This document shows positions 18,971 through 28,953 of a DNA stretch of 64,000 bases, one piece after another (the stretch's first letter is position 1; each line of letters begins with the position of its first letter). The position numbers and the translations under genes are program-made. A model generated the notes under the pieces. It worked only from the letters and a program-made list of their open reading frames with translations, searched no databases and was not told the DNA's origin. This stretch comes from Polaromonas sp. P2-4 (GTDB taxonomy: Bacteria > Pseudomonadota > Gammaproteobacteria > Burkholderiales > Burkholderiaceae_C). Location of the stretch: positions 814,001 through 878,000 of the forward strand of contig CP087965.1 of NCBI GenBank assembly GCA_024703855.1, written 5' to 3'.

Positions 18971-19028
18971 TGCTATATTTTTTATAGCTTCTTGCGCCCG
19001 TATTCATTGGGCTAGAGGCCGATTTCAC
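18971..19028. repeat. Dispersed TGCTAT...ATAGC repeat, copy A
   Basis: Starts TGCTATATTTTTTATAGC, continues TTCTTGCGCCC and ends near GGGCTAGAGGCCGATTTC. Four related copies lie at 23242, 36201, 46735 and 47533. Located between the convergent gloA and eda genes. The GCTAT/ATAGC arms form a short dyad. Confidence 0.6.
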
Positions 19029-19069
19029 TCACAACCTTCCGGGCTTGAGCACTCCCCGGCTTAGGCCGC

Positions 19070-19712
19070 CTACCGCTGCAGCTGGCAGGCCTGCTGCGCC
19101 AGCGCCGTCACCTGCGCCCAGTCACCACGCGCCAGCGCATCTGCTGGCGTGAGCCAGGAGCCGCCCACGCACACCACGTTGGGCAGCGCCAAAACTCTGC
19201 CGCATTGGCCGTGGATACGCCGCCGGTCGGGCAAAAACGTACATCGCCAAACGGCCCGCCCCAGGCCTTGAGCATGGCCGGGCCACCGGCTTGCATGGCC
19301 GGGAAAAACTTGAGTTCGGTCAGCCCGTCTTCCTGCGCCATCATGATCTCACTGCCGGTAGCCACGCCGGGCAACAGCGGCAAACCCAGATCGCGGCAGG
19401 CCTGACCTAGCCGCTGCGTGTAGCCGGGGCTCACGACAAAGCGGGCACCCGCCATGGCACAGGCCTGGGCATCGGCGGCACTGCGCACGGTACCGGCGCC
19501 GGTCACGGCTTCAGGCACATCGCGCGCAATCGCCTCAATACAGGCCAGCGCCTGCGGTGTGCGCAAGGTGACTTCCAGCATGCGGATGCCACCCGCCACC
19601 AGGGCGCGCGCCAGCAACACGGCTTGCTTGACGTCATTCAGCACAATCACCGGGATCACGGGCGCATCGCGCATGACCTGCAAAGCGGTCAGTTTGCCGT
19701 TCACGTTTAAAT

Positions 19713-19722
<10 letters not shown>
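19070..19722 (-). CDS. eda: KDPG/KHG aldolase (one frame break)
   Basis: 2-dehydro-3-deoxy-phosphogluconate aldolase, last step of the Entner-Doudoroff pathway: KDPG to pyruvate and glyceraldehyde-3-phosphate. Landmarks: [32 protein letters not shown] with the catalytic Glu, [10 protein letters not shown], the Schiff-base lysine in LTELKFFPA, and [16 protein letters not shown] is missing in the run near 19195; corrected, the protein ends QQACQLQR with TAG at 19070-19072, about 217 residues. Start ATG 19722 overlaps the end of edd by ten bases once a frame error there is corrected. Confidence 0.85.
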
Positions 19723-21526
<1,804 letters not shown>

Positions 21527-21569
21527 GCTTTGCAACCTTGTGGTCATGTAACTTTATTACAGACTCCAT

Positions 21570-21621
21570 GGTAACCGGTTACCGATGCTTTTTACACGGC
21601 AATGGTTACGGGTCGGTTACC
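21570..21621. promoter_or_regulatory. LacI-type operator(s) upstream of edd
   Basis: GGTAACCGGTTACC at 21570-21583 is a perfect 14-bp palindrome with the central CG typical of LacI/GalR-family operators. It lies about 45 bp upstream of the edd start. A second, related element (GGTTAC at 21604 and GGTTACC at 21615-21621) follows. The cognate regulator is not in the window. Carbon-source control of edd-eda is the natural inference. Confidence 0.6.
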
Positions 21622-21678
21622 AAACTCAGCCCAAAATGACCACCCCGGCAAAGCCATGCAGGGCGAGGTGCTTGCTAC

Positions 21679-22233
21679 TTATTGAAGGCTGATTTCCACG
21701 CGCCGCGCTTCGGCATCGCTGCCGCCGGCCATTTGCTCGGGCTTTTTGAGTTCGATCTGTTCTGGGCTGACGCCCGCAGTCTTCAGGGCATCACGCACCG
21801 CTTCGGCACGCTGGCGCGCCAGCGCGGCGTTTTTGGCCGCGTCGCCTGTTGCATCATGAAAGCCTGAAATCACCAGCTTGCGACCCGCTTTGGCCCCCTT
21901 GACCACATCGGCCAGGGCCTCGCCCGCCCCCGCAGCAAGGTCTGCCTTGCCGGAGGCAAAGTAAAACTTCACGACGCCGTTTTCTACCTTGACGCTGGCC
22001 GCATCAGAAGCCGTTTGCGCGGCGCTCTGCGGGGTGCCTGACGATGACTGGCTGCCTGCGGGCGTTGCAACTGCAGGCGCAAGCGCAGCGCTGGAAGCCG
22101 CGGGAGCCGTTTTCACGGAAGCGCTGCGCTGGCGGTAAACACTGCTGCCTACCACCGTCGCAACAACCAGCGCCACCACGCCAAAAATCACCACCAATGC
22201 CGCGCCTTGGTGGCTATCGTCCTGAGAAAACAT
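21679..22233 (-). CDS. OmpA-family membrane-anchored protein
   Basis: Intact 184-residue protein. A single N-terminal membrane segment (GAALVVIFGVVALVVATVV, about residues 9-28) is followed by an Ala/Ser/Pro-rich linker and a C-terminal OmpA-like peptidoglycan-binding domain. That domain opens VVKFYFASGKADLAAGAGEA, has VISGFHDATGDAAKNAALAR near residue 130 and ends in RRVEISLQ. The usual OmpA NxxLSxxRA motif is replaced by NAALARQRAEAV. It probably anchors the inner membrane to peptidoglycan or senses the wall. Monocistronic, divergent from chaC. Confidence 0.8.
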   Translation of the reverse strand: MFSQDDSHQGAALVVIFGVVALVVATVVGSSVYRQRSASVKTAPAASSAALAPAVATPAGSQSSSGTPQSAAQTASDAASVKVENGVVKFYFASGKADLAAGAGEALADVVKGAKAGRKLVISGFHDATGDAAKNAALARQRAEAVRDALKTAGVSPEQIELKKPEQMAGGSDAEARRVEISLQ

Positions 22234-22278
22234 AGTCTGACCTCTTTGAAAAAACTGAGCCCATTGTAAAGTGGGGCT

Positions 22279-22896
22279 GTGACAAATTCAGCCAACACCG
22301 GCCCAATGCCAAGCCCCAAATCGCTCATCCCTAGAAATCCTGCGCACATGCTCGATGCCGTGATGCGCGAATGGGGCGGTCAAAGCGATCTGTGGATTTT
22401 TGCCTATGCCTCGCTGATCTGGCGGCCCGAGTTTGAGTTTGCCGAAGAGCGCTTTGCCACCCTTTATGGCTACCACCGCGCACTGAAGATGTGGAGCCGC
22501 ATCAACCGCGGTACGCCGGAATGCCCGGGCCTGGTGTTTGGGCTGCTGCACGGCGGCAGTTGCAAGGGTGTGGCCTTTCGCATCCCCCAGGAGCGCGTGG
22601 CCGCCGCCCTGCCCGTCTTGTGGGCGCGAGAGATGCCCAATGGCGTCTACGACCCCAAGTGGTTGCGCTGCCAGACGGCATTGGGAGAAGTACGGGCACT
22701 AGCCTTCACGCTGTCAAAGCGCAGCCCCAGCCACACCGGCGTGCTCAGCCACGACACGTATCGACAGATCTTTTCAGATTCGTGCGGGCGCTACGGCACC
22801 ACCCGCGACTATGCCCAACTCACCTACGACAAACTGCACACCCTGGGCATTCACGACCATGCGCTGGGAAAACTGCTCGCGCTGGTTAACGATTAG
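22279..22896 (+). CDS. chaC: ChaC-type gamma-glutamylcyclotransferase
   Basis: 205-residue cytoplasmic enzyme releasing 5-oxoproline from glutathione. Landmarks: WIFAYASLIWRPEFEF (the YGSL-type substrate loop), GYHRALKMWSRINRGTPE, GLVFGLLHGGSCKGVAFR and the catalytic Glu in the WAREMPNGVY region. GTG start at 22279. Its TAG stop lies exactly at the left end of a MITE-like inverted repeat. The product 5-oxoproline is the substrate of PxpABC, whose homologues occur at 57-60 kb in this window. Confidence 0.85.
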   Translation: MTNSANTGPMPSPKSLIPRNPAHMLDAVMREWGGQSDLWIFAYASLIWRPEFEFAEERFATLYGYHRALKMWSRINRGTPECPGLVFGLLHGGSCKGVAFRIPQERVAAALPVLWAREMPNGVYDPKWLRCQTALGEVRALAFTLSKRSPSHTGVLSHDTYRQIFSDSCGRYGTTRDYAQLTYDKLHTLGIHDHALGKLLALVND

Positions 22897-23165
22897 GGCC
22901 TGTTCACGCTAAAACGGGAGTGCGAAGGACGAATGCCGGGAGGCAGTGCAAGGCGCGGTGAGCGCCGTGTAGCCTGGCTACACAAGCGAGCCTGCAACGC
23001 CGCAATGCGCCCGGCATTCGTCCTTCCCTTCGGGTTGCTCCCTCATGCGGCGTCTGCTTTGTCGGTCGGCTTGCAAATAGCCCTGCTATTTGCCGCGCCG
23101 CCCTTCGCGCATCCATCCGCATGAGGAAGCAACGCATCTCCCGTTTTAGCGTGAACAGGCCCTAA
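22893..23165. mobile_element. MITE-like element with 28-bp perfect terminal inverted repeats
   Basis: Left end TTAGGGCCTGTTCACG... (22893-22920) and right end ...CGTGAACAGGCCCTAA (23138-23165) are perfect 28-bp inverted copies. The 217-bp interior has further nested dyads (ACGAATGCCGGG/CCCGGCATTCGT; CTCATGCGG/CCGCATGAG) and no coding potential. It sits between two convergent genes and supplies the stop codons of both: TAG of chaC in the left end and TAA of the MobA-like gene in the right end. Size and structure fit a non-autonomous transposon; it would also act as a bidirectional terminator-like hairpin. Confidence 0.7.
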
Positions 23166-23733
23166 GCAGCATTTCCGCGCGACGCAGGTCTTCCAGCGTG
23201 TCAATGTCAGTGACGGTGCCGGGGTCATCGGTTTCAATAAACGCTACTGAATTGATAGCCTCTTGCGCCCGTACTATCTGGGCTGCACCCTGATTTCCCT
23301 TTAAAAGCAAGAGCTCAGGGCCGCATGCCGCCGAAAACCGCACCGGATGCCCACGCTGGCCCTGGTACAGCGGCATTACCACTGCGCAGGCAGGCGCCTG
23401 GGCTGGCCCATGTAAAGGGGCCAAGGCTATCTTGCGCAGAGTGTCGCTGCGAATCAACGGCAAATCAGCCGGCAAAATTAACCAGCCCGCAGCGCCCGCA
23501 ACACCCGTTGTGGCCCTGACACCGGCTGCGATGGAGTCCCCCATGCCAGGGTTGGCAGCATCGGGCAGCACCACATGGTGCTGCAAACCGCTGGCCTGCA
23601 CGGCGTCCAGCACATGGTCGAGCACGCGCTTGCCGGCCAGCAGGGCCTGGAGTTTGTGCACGGTGCCGCCCGACGCGGCAAACCGCTCGCCACGGCCGGC
23701 GGCCAAAACAATCACAACAGGCAGGCTGGACAT
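23146..23733 (-). CDS. MobA/MocA-like nucleotidyltransferase
   Basis: About 195 residues. N-terminal nucleotide-binding motif VIVLAAGRGERF, then LPADLPLIRSDTL (the acidic metal site) and GHPVRFSAACGPELL, and the closing DDPGTVTDIDTLEDLRRAE. These match the MocA/MobA-like group that makes molybdenum cofactor dinucleotides. Residues of about QGAAQIVRAQEAINSVAF are encoded by a dispersed repeat (copy B), and the final LRACSR comes from the MITE end. Start ATG 23733. Intact frame. No molybdoenzyme genes are adjacent, so the role is inferred from family only. Confidence 0.78.
   Translation of the reverse strand: MSSLPVVIVLAAGRGERFAASGGTVHKLQALLAGKRVLDHVLDAVQASGLQHHVVLPDAANPGMGDSIAAGVRATTGVAGAAGWLILPADLPLIRSDTLRKIALAPLHGPAQAPACAVVMPLYQGQRGHPVRFSAACGPELLLLKGNQGAAQIVRAQEAINSVAFIETDDPGTVTDIDTLEDLRRAEMLLRACSR
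23242..23299. repeat. Dispersed repeat, copy B (inside coding sequence)
   Basis: Shares CTCTTGCGCCCGTA...TGGGCTG...TGATTTC with copy A (about 75 percent over 58 bp by eye) and lies in frame within the MobA-like gene. Confidence 0.55.
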
Positions 23734-23785
23734 GGGCAGGGTTGTTGAGGTGAGGTGGGGCGAGAGCAATCTCTATACTTCCAGT

Positions 23786-24434
23786 ATGTCAGAGCTCACC
23801 TCCTCCATTGCCGACCTCCGCAAAAGCTACGAGCGCCGAGCTTAATGAAGAATCGTCGCAGGCCGACCCCTTGAAGCAGTTTGACCAGTGGCTGAACGAA
23901 GCCATCAAGGCGCAGGTGCCCGAACCGAACGCCATGACGCTGGCCACCGTGGCCAGCAACCTGCGCCCCTCCACCCGCATCGTGCTGATCAAGGGCTATG
24001 ACGAGCGCGGCATTGTCTGGTTCACCAATTACGACAGCCGCAAGGGCCATGAACTTGCTGGCAACCCTTACGCAGCGCTGCAGTTTCACTGGGTTGAGCT
24101 GGAGCGCGTGGTGCGCATCGAAGGCGTGGTTGAAAAAGTCTCTGCAGAAGAAAGCGACGCTTACTTCAACAGCCGCCCCCTGGATTCGCGCATTGGCGCC
24201 TGGGCCAGCCCGCAAAGCGAGGTGATCAGCAGCCGCAGTGTGCTAGTGGCCAATGCCGCCAAGTACGGCGCCAAATTTCTATTCCAACCACCGCGCCCGC
24301 CGCACTGGGGCGGCTACCGTTTAAAGCCCGACAACTGGCAGTTCTGGCAAGGCCGCAAAAGCCGGCTGCATGACCGCCTGCGCTACACGCTGCAAGCCGA
24401 TGCCAGCTGGTTGCGTGAGCGCCTGGCTCCCTAA
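23786..24434 (+). CDS. pdxH: Pyridoxine/pyridoxamine 5'-phosphate oxidase (one frame break)
   Basis: FMN enzyme making pyridoxal phosphate, about 216 residues after correction. N-terminus [10 protein letters not shown], then [34 protein letters not shown] for [19 protein letters not shown], and the closing [21 protein letters not shown] of PdxH. Two bases are missing near 23838 (a GC pair in GCGCGCC); otherwise the frame is clean. Start ATG 23786. Divergent from the MobA-like gene by 52 bases. Confidence 0.88.
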
Positions 24435-24753
24435 AACCACCCGCCGCGGCACCCAGGCCTGGCCTGTCTTGATCCCTGCACCTTGACCCCGCCGCCCGTG
24501 GGGCATGGCGGCACGCCCCGCTCAAGCCCCAACGCCCGTTGGCGATTGCTGCCCTGGTGTGATAAAGCCCGAAAACTGTACGTTTTCAATCAATATTGGT
24601 GAAACCCCTAGGCTATTGCTGCAATTAAGTACATGCCCGCCTGGAGGAAGTATCAACCTGGGGGCGCATCAAGCTTTATCGTTCTCCTTGTCGACGCTGT
24701 GCCCACAACACGTCGCACATTGTTTATTCAAACAAGTTATCAGGAGACATCAC
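24435..24753. promoter_or_regulatory. Control region of the polyol operon
   Basis: No gene in 318 bases. An inverted repeat GAAAAC-TGTAC-GTTTTC (24571-24587) lies 165 bp before smoE and is a candidate activator site for the AraC-type regulator of the operon. The last bases hold CAGGAGACATCAC, the ribosome site for the binding protein. Confidence 0.45.
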
Positions 24754-26061
24754 ATGAAACTGAAAGCAACATTGGCTCTGGCTGCCGTGATGGCCATCAC
24801 GGGTGCCGCACAGGCCGCCACAGAACTCGTCATTGCGACCGTGAACAACGGGCACATGATCGAGATGCAAAAGCTCACCAAACATTTCGAGCAGGCCAAC
24901 CCCGACATCAAGGTGAAATGGGTGACGCTCGAAGAAGGTGTGTTGCGCCAGCGTGTGACCACCGACATTGCCACCAAAGGCGGGCAGTTCGACATCATGA
25001 CCATTGGCATGTATGAGACGCCTATCTGGGGCAAAAAGGGCTGGCTTCAGGAACTCAAACCCGATGCAGCCTATGACGTGGACGACCTGCTGCCGTCCAT
25101 GCGCAACGGCCTGACGGCCGACGGCAAGCTCTACGCGGCACCGTTTTATGGCGAAAGCTCGATGCTGATGTACCGCAAGGACCTGGCCGACAAGGCCGGG
25201 GTGCAGATGCCCGACCGCCCCACCTGGGCGCAGGTGAAAGACCTCGCCGCCAAAATCCACAACCCCAAGGAAGGCGTCTACGGCATTTGCCTGCGCGGCA
25301 AGCCGGGCTGGGGCGACAACATGGCCTTTCTGTCGACCCTCGTCAACACGAGTGGTGGCCAGTGGTTTGACATGAGCTGGAAACCACAGCTTGAATCCAA
25401 GCCCTGGAAAGATGCCATCAGCTTTTATGTGGACCTGCTGAAGAATTACGGCCCTCCGGGTTCATCGGCCAACAGCTTCAATGAAATTCTGGCGCTGTAC
25501 AACGCGGGCAAATGCGGTATGTGGGTGGATGCCACCATTGCAGCAAGCTTCATCACCGACCCCAAGCAGTCCAAGGTGGCGGACAAGGTGGCCTTTGCAC
25601 AAGCGCCCACCATGGTGACGCCTAAAGGTGCGAACTGGCTCTGGGCCTGGGCGCTGGCGATTCCGGCCGGTTCCACCAAGGTTGAGGCAGCACAAAAATT
25701 CGTCAGCTGGGCAACGTCCAAGGAATACATCCAGCTGGTCGGCAAAACCAACGGCTGGGGCAGCATTCCCACCGGTACTCGCAAGAGCACCTACACCAAT
25801 GCCGAATTCCTGAAAGCCGCCAGGTTTGCCACGGCCGAAAAAGCCGCCATCGACTCGGCCAACTCCAACGACAGCACGCTGCCCAAGTCACCTTATGTCG
25901 GTGTGCAGTTCGCCGCCATTCCGGAGTTTCAGGCCATCGGGATTGCCGTGGGCCAGCAGATGAGTGCCGCACTGGCCGGCAAGGTCACCGTGGATGCCGC
26001 CCTGAAAGCCGGACAGATTGCCGCCGAACGTGAAATGAAAAAGGGCGGCTACTACAAGTAA
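24754..26061 (+). CDS. smoE: Polyol (mannitol/sorbitol) ABC transporter, binding protein
   Basis: Intact 435-residue periplasmic solute receptor of family 1. The signal peptide MKLKATLALAAVMAITGAA is cleaved near AQA-A. The mature sequence begins TELVIATVNNGHMIEMQKLT, followed by TTDIATKGGQFDIMTIGMYE and TWAQVKDLAAKIHNP, typical of the SmoE/MtlE receptors for sorbitol and mannitol. First gene of an eight-gene operon. A strong hairpin between it and smoF is likely to favour high binding-protein levels. Confidence 0.88.
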   Translation: MKLKATLALAAVMAITGAAQAATELVIATVNNGHMIEMQKLTKHFEQANPDIKVKWVTLEEGVLRQRVTTDIATKGGQFDIMTIGMYETPIWGKKGWLQELKPDAAYDVDDLLPSMRNGLTADGKLYAAPFYGESSMLMYRKDLADKAGVQMPDRPTWAQVKDLAAKIHNPKEGVYGICLRGKPGWGDNMAFLSTLVNTSGGQWFDMSWKPQLESKPWKDAISFYVDLLKNYGPPGSSANSFNEILALYNAGKCGMWVDATIAASFITDPKQSKVADKVAFAQAPTMVTPKGANWLWAWALAIPAGSTKVEAAQKFVSWATSKEYIQLVGKTNGWGSIPTGTRKSTYTNAEFLKAARFATAEKAAIDSANSNDSTLPKSPYVGVQFAAIPEFQAIGIAVGQQMSAALAGKVTVDAALKAGQIAAEREMKKGGYYK

Positions 26062-26113
26062 GCGCAACGCTCGCCAGGCGCGCGCTTTTTTTCAAGCGCC
26101 GCCTTGACGTGAA

Positions 26114-26144
26114 CCAGGGCCTTGGCAGGCCCTGGAAAATTTTT
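26114..26144 (+). terminator. Intercistronic hairpin after smoE
   Basis: CCAGGGCC-TTGGCA-GGCCCTGG (26114-26135) is an exact 8-bp stem with a 6-base loop, followed by AAAATTTTT. It sits between the binding-protein and permease genes, where partial termination or 3' mRNA protection commonly lowers permease relative to receptor. Confidence 0.6.
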
Positions 26145-26161
26145 GACGCGGAGACCTTCCC

Positions 26162-27019
26162 ATGAACCGATTCCTGCCCCGCATGTTGCTGGCACCGGCG
26201 GTGTTCACGCTCTTCCTCTGGATGATCGTGCCGCTGGTGATGACGATTTATTTCTCGCTGATTCGCTACAACCTGATGCAGCCCGATCAAAGCGGCTTTG
26301 CGGGGCTGTCGAACTACGAGTTCTTCGTCACCGACCCCTCGTTCACCACCGCCGTGATCAACACCTTGCTGCTGCTGGGCAGCGCGATCATCGTCACCGT
26401 GGTGGGTGGCATTGCCCTGGCACTGCTGATTGATGACCCTTTTCCGGGCCGTGGTGTGGTTCGTCTGTTGCTGATTTCGCCGTTTTTTGTGATGCCTCCC
26501 GTCAACGCCCTGATGTGGAAGCACATGATGATGAACCCGATTTACGGCGTGCTGGCGCAAGTCTGGCAATTTTTCGGGGCAGAGCCGGTGGACTGGCTCA
26601 CCGACCTGCCGCTGTTCAGCGTGATCGTGATGGTGTCGTGGCAATGGCTGCCGTTTGCCACGCTGATTTTTATCACTGCCTTGCAGTCCATGAGCCGCGA
26701 ACAGCTTGAAGCGTCGCGCATGGACGGTGCCACCTATTTGCAGCAATTGCGCTACCTGGTGTTGCCGCATCTGGGTCGCTCGATTGCGGTGGTGGTGATG
26801 ATTGAAATGATTTTCCTGCTGAGCGTATTTGCAGAGATCTACACCTCCACGGCGGGCGGGCCGGGCGACGCCAGCACCAACGTGGCTTTTCTGATCTTCA
26901 AGCAGGCGCTGCTCAATTTTGATGCGGGCGTGGCCTCGGCCGGCGCACTGTTTGCCGTGGTGCTGGCCAATATCGCGGCGATCTTTTTGATTCGCATGGT
27001 CGGCAAAAACCTCGATTGA
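26162..27019 (+). CDS. smoF: Polyol ABC transporter permease 1
   Basis: Intact 285-residue MalF-type inner-membrane permease with six membrane segments. The ATPase-contacting EAA loop is EASRMDGATYLQQLRYLVLP around residues 180-200. Start ATG 26162 follows CGGAGA. Pairs with SmoG to form the channel. Confidence 0.88.
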   Translation: MNRFLPRMLLAPAVFTLFLWMIVPLVMTIYFSLIRYNLMQPDQSGFAGLSNYEFFVTDPSFTTAVINTLLLLGSAIIVTVVGGIALALLIDDPFPGRGVVRLLLISPFFVMPPVNALMWKHMMMNPIYGVLAQVWQFFGAEPVDWLTDLPLFSVIVMVSWQWLPFATLIFITALQSMSREQLEASRMDGATYLQQLRYLVLPHLGRSIAVVVMIEMIFLLSVFAEIYTSTAGGPGDASTNVAFLIFKQALLNFDAGVASAGALFAVVLANIAAIFLIRMVGKNLD

Positions 27020-27026
27020 ACACACC

Positions 27027-27856
27027 ATGTCACAAAGTACCCGATTCATACCCGCCTTGCTGCTGCGCAGCGCCGTCGCCTGGGGCATCACCCTGCTGCT
27101 GTTCTTCCCGCTCGGCTGGCTGATGTTGACCTCCTTCAAGACCGAACTGCAGGCCATTGAAGTGCCACCCCTTTTATTCTTTACCCCCACGCTGGAGAAT
27201 TTTCATGAGGTCGAGGCGCGCAGTGACTACCTGCTGTACGCCAAAAACTCGGTCATCACCAGCGTACTGTCCACCCTGCTGGGCCTGGTGATCGTGGCCC
27301 CGGCAGCCTATTCGATGGCCTTTTTAAAACGAAGCGCACCCGCGACATTTTGATGTGGATGCTTTCGACCAAGATGATGCCCGCCGTGGGGGCGCTGGTT
27401 CCCATCTATGTGCTGGCCCAAAAGAGTCATCTGCTGGACACGCAACTGGCACTGGTCATCGTCTTCACCCTGAGCAACCTGCCCATCATGGTGTGGATGC
27501 TGTATTCGCAGTTCAAGGACATTCCGCACGAAATTCTGGAGGCTGCGCGCATGGACGGGGCCACGCTGTGGCAGGAATTCAGTCGCGTACTGCTGCCGCT
27601 GGCCGTGGGCGGCCTGGCATCGACCGGCTTGCTGTGTCTGGTACTGAGCTGGAACGAGGCCTTCTGGTCCCTGAACCTCAGCTCGGCCAAGGCCGGTACG
27701 CTGGCCACGCTGATTGCGTCCTACTCCAGCCCCGAAGGCCTGTTCTGGTCCAAGCTCTCCGCCGCTTCATTCATGGCAATTGCCCCCATCGTGGTCTTTG
27801 GCTGGTTCAGCCAGAAGCAGCTCATTCAAGGCCTGACGTTTGGCGCGGTGAAATAA
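27027..27856 (+). CDS. smoG: Polyol ABC transporter permease 2 (one frame break)
   Basis: MalG-type permease, about 276 residues. N-terminal segment SAVAWGITLLLFFPLGWLML, periplasmic PTLENFHEV, then the EAA loop EAARMDGATLWQEFSRVLLP. An A is missing in the run near 27330 (AAAA for AAAAA in FLKTKRTRD); corrected, it reads through to TAA at 27854. Eight bases after smoF. Confidence 0.85.
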
Positions 27857-27889
27857 GCCGTAGCCGACTGCACAACAGAAAGTATTCAC

Positions 27890-28939
27890 ATGGCATTCCT
27901 GCAACTTAAAAGCGTCGAAAAACACTTCGGCCCGGTCAGCGTGATCCGGGGCATTGATCTGGCGATTCAGAAAGGCGAGTTCGTCGTGTTTGTCGGCCCA
28001 TCGGGCTGCGGCAAGTCAACACTGCTGCGCCTGATTGCCGGGCTGGAGACAATGAATGGTGGCTCGCTTCATCTGGACGGACGCGACATCACCGAGCTGC
28101 CCTCCTCCAAACGAGATCTGGCCATGGTGTTCCAGAGCTACGCGCTGTACCCGCACATGAGCGTTTATGAAAACATGAGCTTTGCGCTGAAGCTGGCCAA
28201 GGCGGACCCGGCGGTGATTGATGAGAAAGTGCAGCGCGCCGCCAAAATACTGAACCTGACGGCCTACCTGCAGCGCACGCCCAAAGACCTGTCTGGCGGG
28301 CAACGCCAGCGCGTCGCCATCGGCCGCGCCATCGTGCGCGCCCCCAAGGTGTTTTTGTTTGACGAGCCCCTGTCCAACCTGGACGCGGCGCTGCGCGGCC
28401 AGACGCGGGTTGAAATCGCCAAGCTGCACCGGGACCTGGGGGCCACCACGGTGTACGTCACGCACGACCAGGTGGAGGCCATGACGCTGGCAGACCGCGT
28501 GGTGGTATTGCGTGACGGCCGAATTGAGCAGGTCGGCACCCCGCTGGAGCTTTATGACCGCCCGGCCAACCAGTTTGTCGCCCAGTTCATTGGCACACCC
28601 CAGATGAACATGGTGGCTGCGGCGCTGGTGCCGCAACTGGCCGGTGCTTTCAGCGTGCCTGTGCCTGAAGGCGGCTTTGTGGGTCTGCGCCCCGAGAGCG
28701 TGATGCTGCTGCCCGCAGGCAGTGGCCAGATTCAGGGCCAGGTCGACCTGGTTGAAGCGCTGGGTGCCGAGACCCTGGTTTATGTGACCAGCGAGCAAGG
28801 CGCGCAGCTGGTTGCGCGCATGAAAACGCGCACGACAGCCCGCGCGGGGGACAACGTGGGCGTTGCCATCGACGCCCCGACCGCACACCTGTTCGATGCC
28901 CAGGGGCGTATTGCCCTGACGGGTGCAATTGCCGCTTGA
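27890..28939 (+). CDS. smoK: Polyol ABC transporter ATP-binding protein
   Basis: Intact 349-residue MalK-type ATPase. Walker A GPSGCGKST near residue 37, signature LSGGQRQRVAIG, Walker B VFLFDEPLSNLD, switch VTHDQVEAM, and a C-terminal TOBE-type regulatory region (VGLRPESVML...QVDLVEALGAETLVYV). It drives the SmoFG channel. The stop overlaps the region before mtlK, with 14 bases separating it from the preferred ATG. Confidence 0.9.
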   Translation: MAFLQLKSVEKHFGPVSVIRGIDLAIQKGEFVVFVGPSGCGKSTLLRLIAGLETMNGGSLHLDGRDITELPSSKRDLAMVFQSYALYPHMSVYENMSFALKLAKADPAVIDEKVQRAAKILNLTAYLQRTPKDLSGGQRQRVAIGRAIVRAPKVFLFDEPLSNLDAALRGQTRVEIAKLHRDLGATTVYVTHDQVEAMTLADRVVVLRDGRIEQVGTPLELYDRPANQFVAQFIGTPQMNMVAAALVPQLAGAFSVPVPEGGFVGLRPESVMLLPAGSGQIQGQVDLVEALGAETLVYVTSEQGAQLVARMKTRTTARAGDNVGVAIDAPTAHLFDAQGRIALTGAIAA

Positions 28940-28953
28940 AAAGAGTTGTTGTC

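Noticed and set aside
18971..19064. C-terminal extension of glyoxalase I as a new domain
   Set aside because: The extra residues are translated repeat sequence; a one-base correction at GGGG 18944-18947 gives the normal length.
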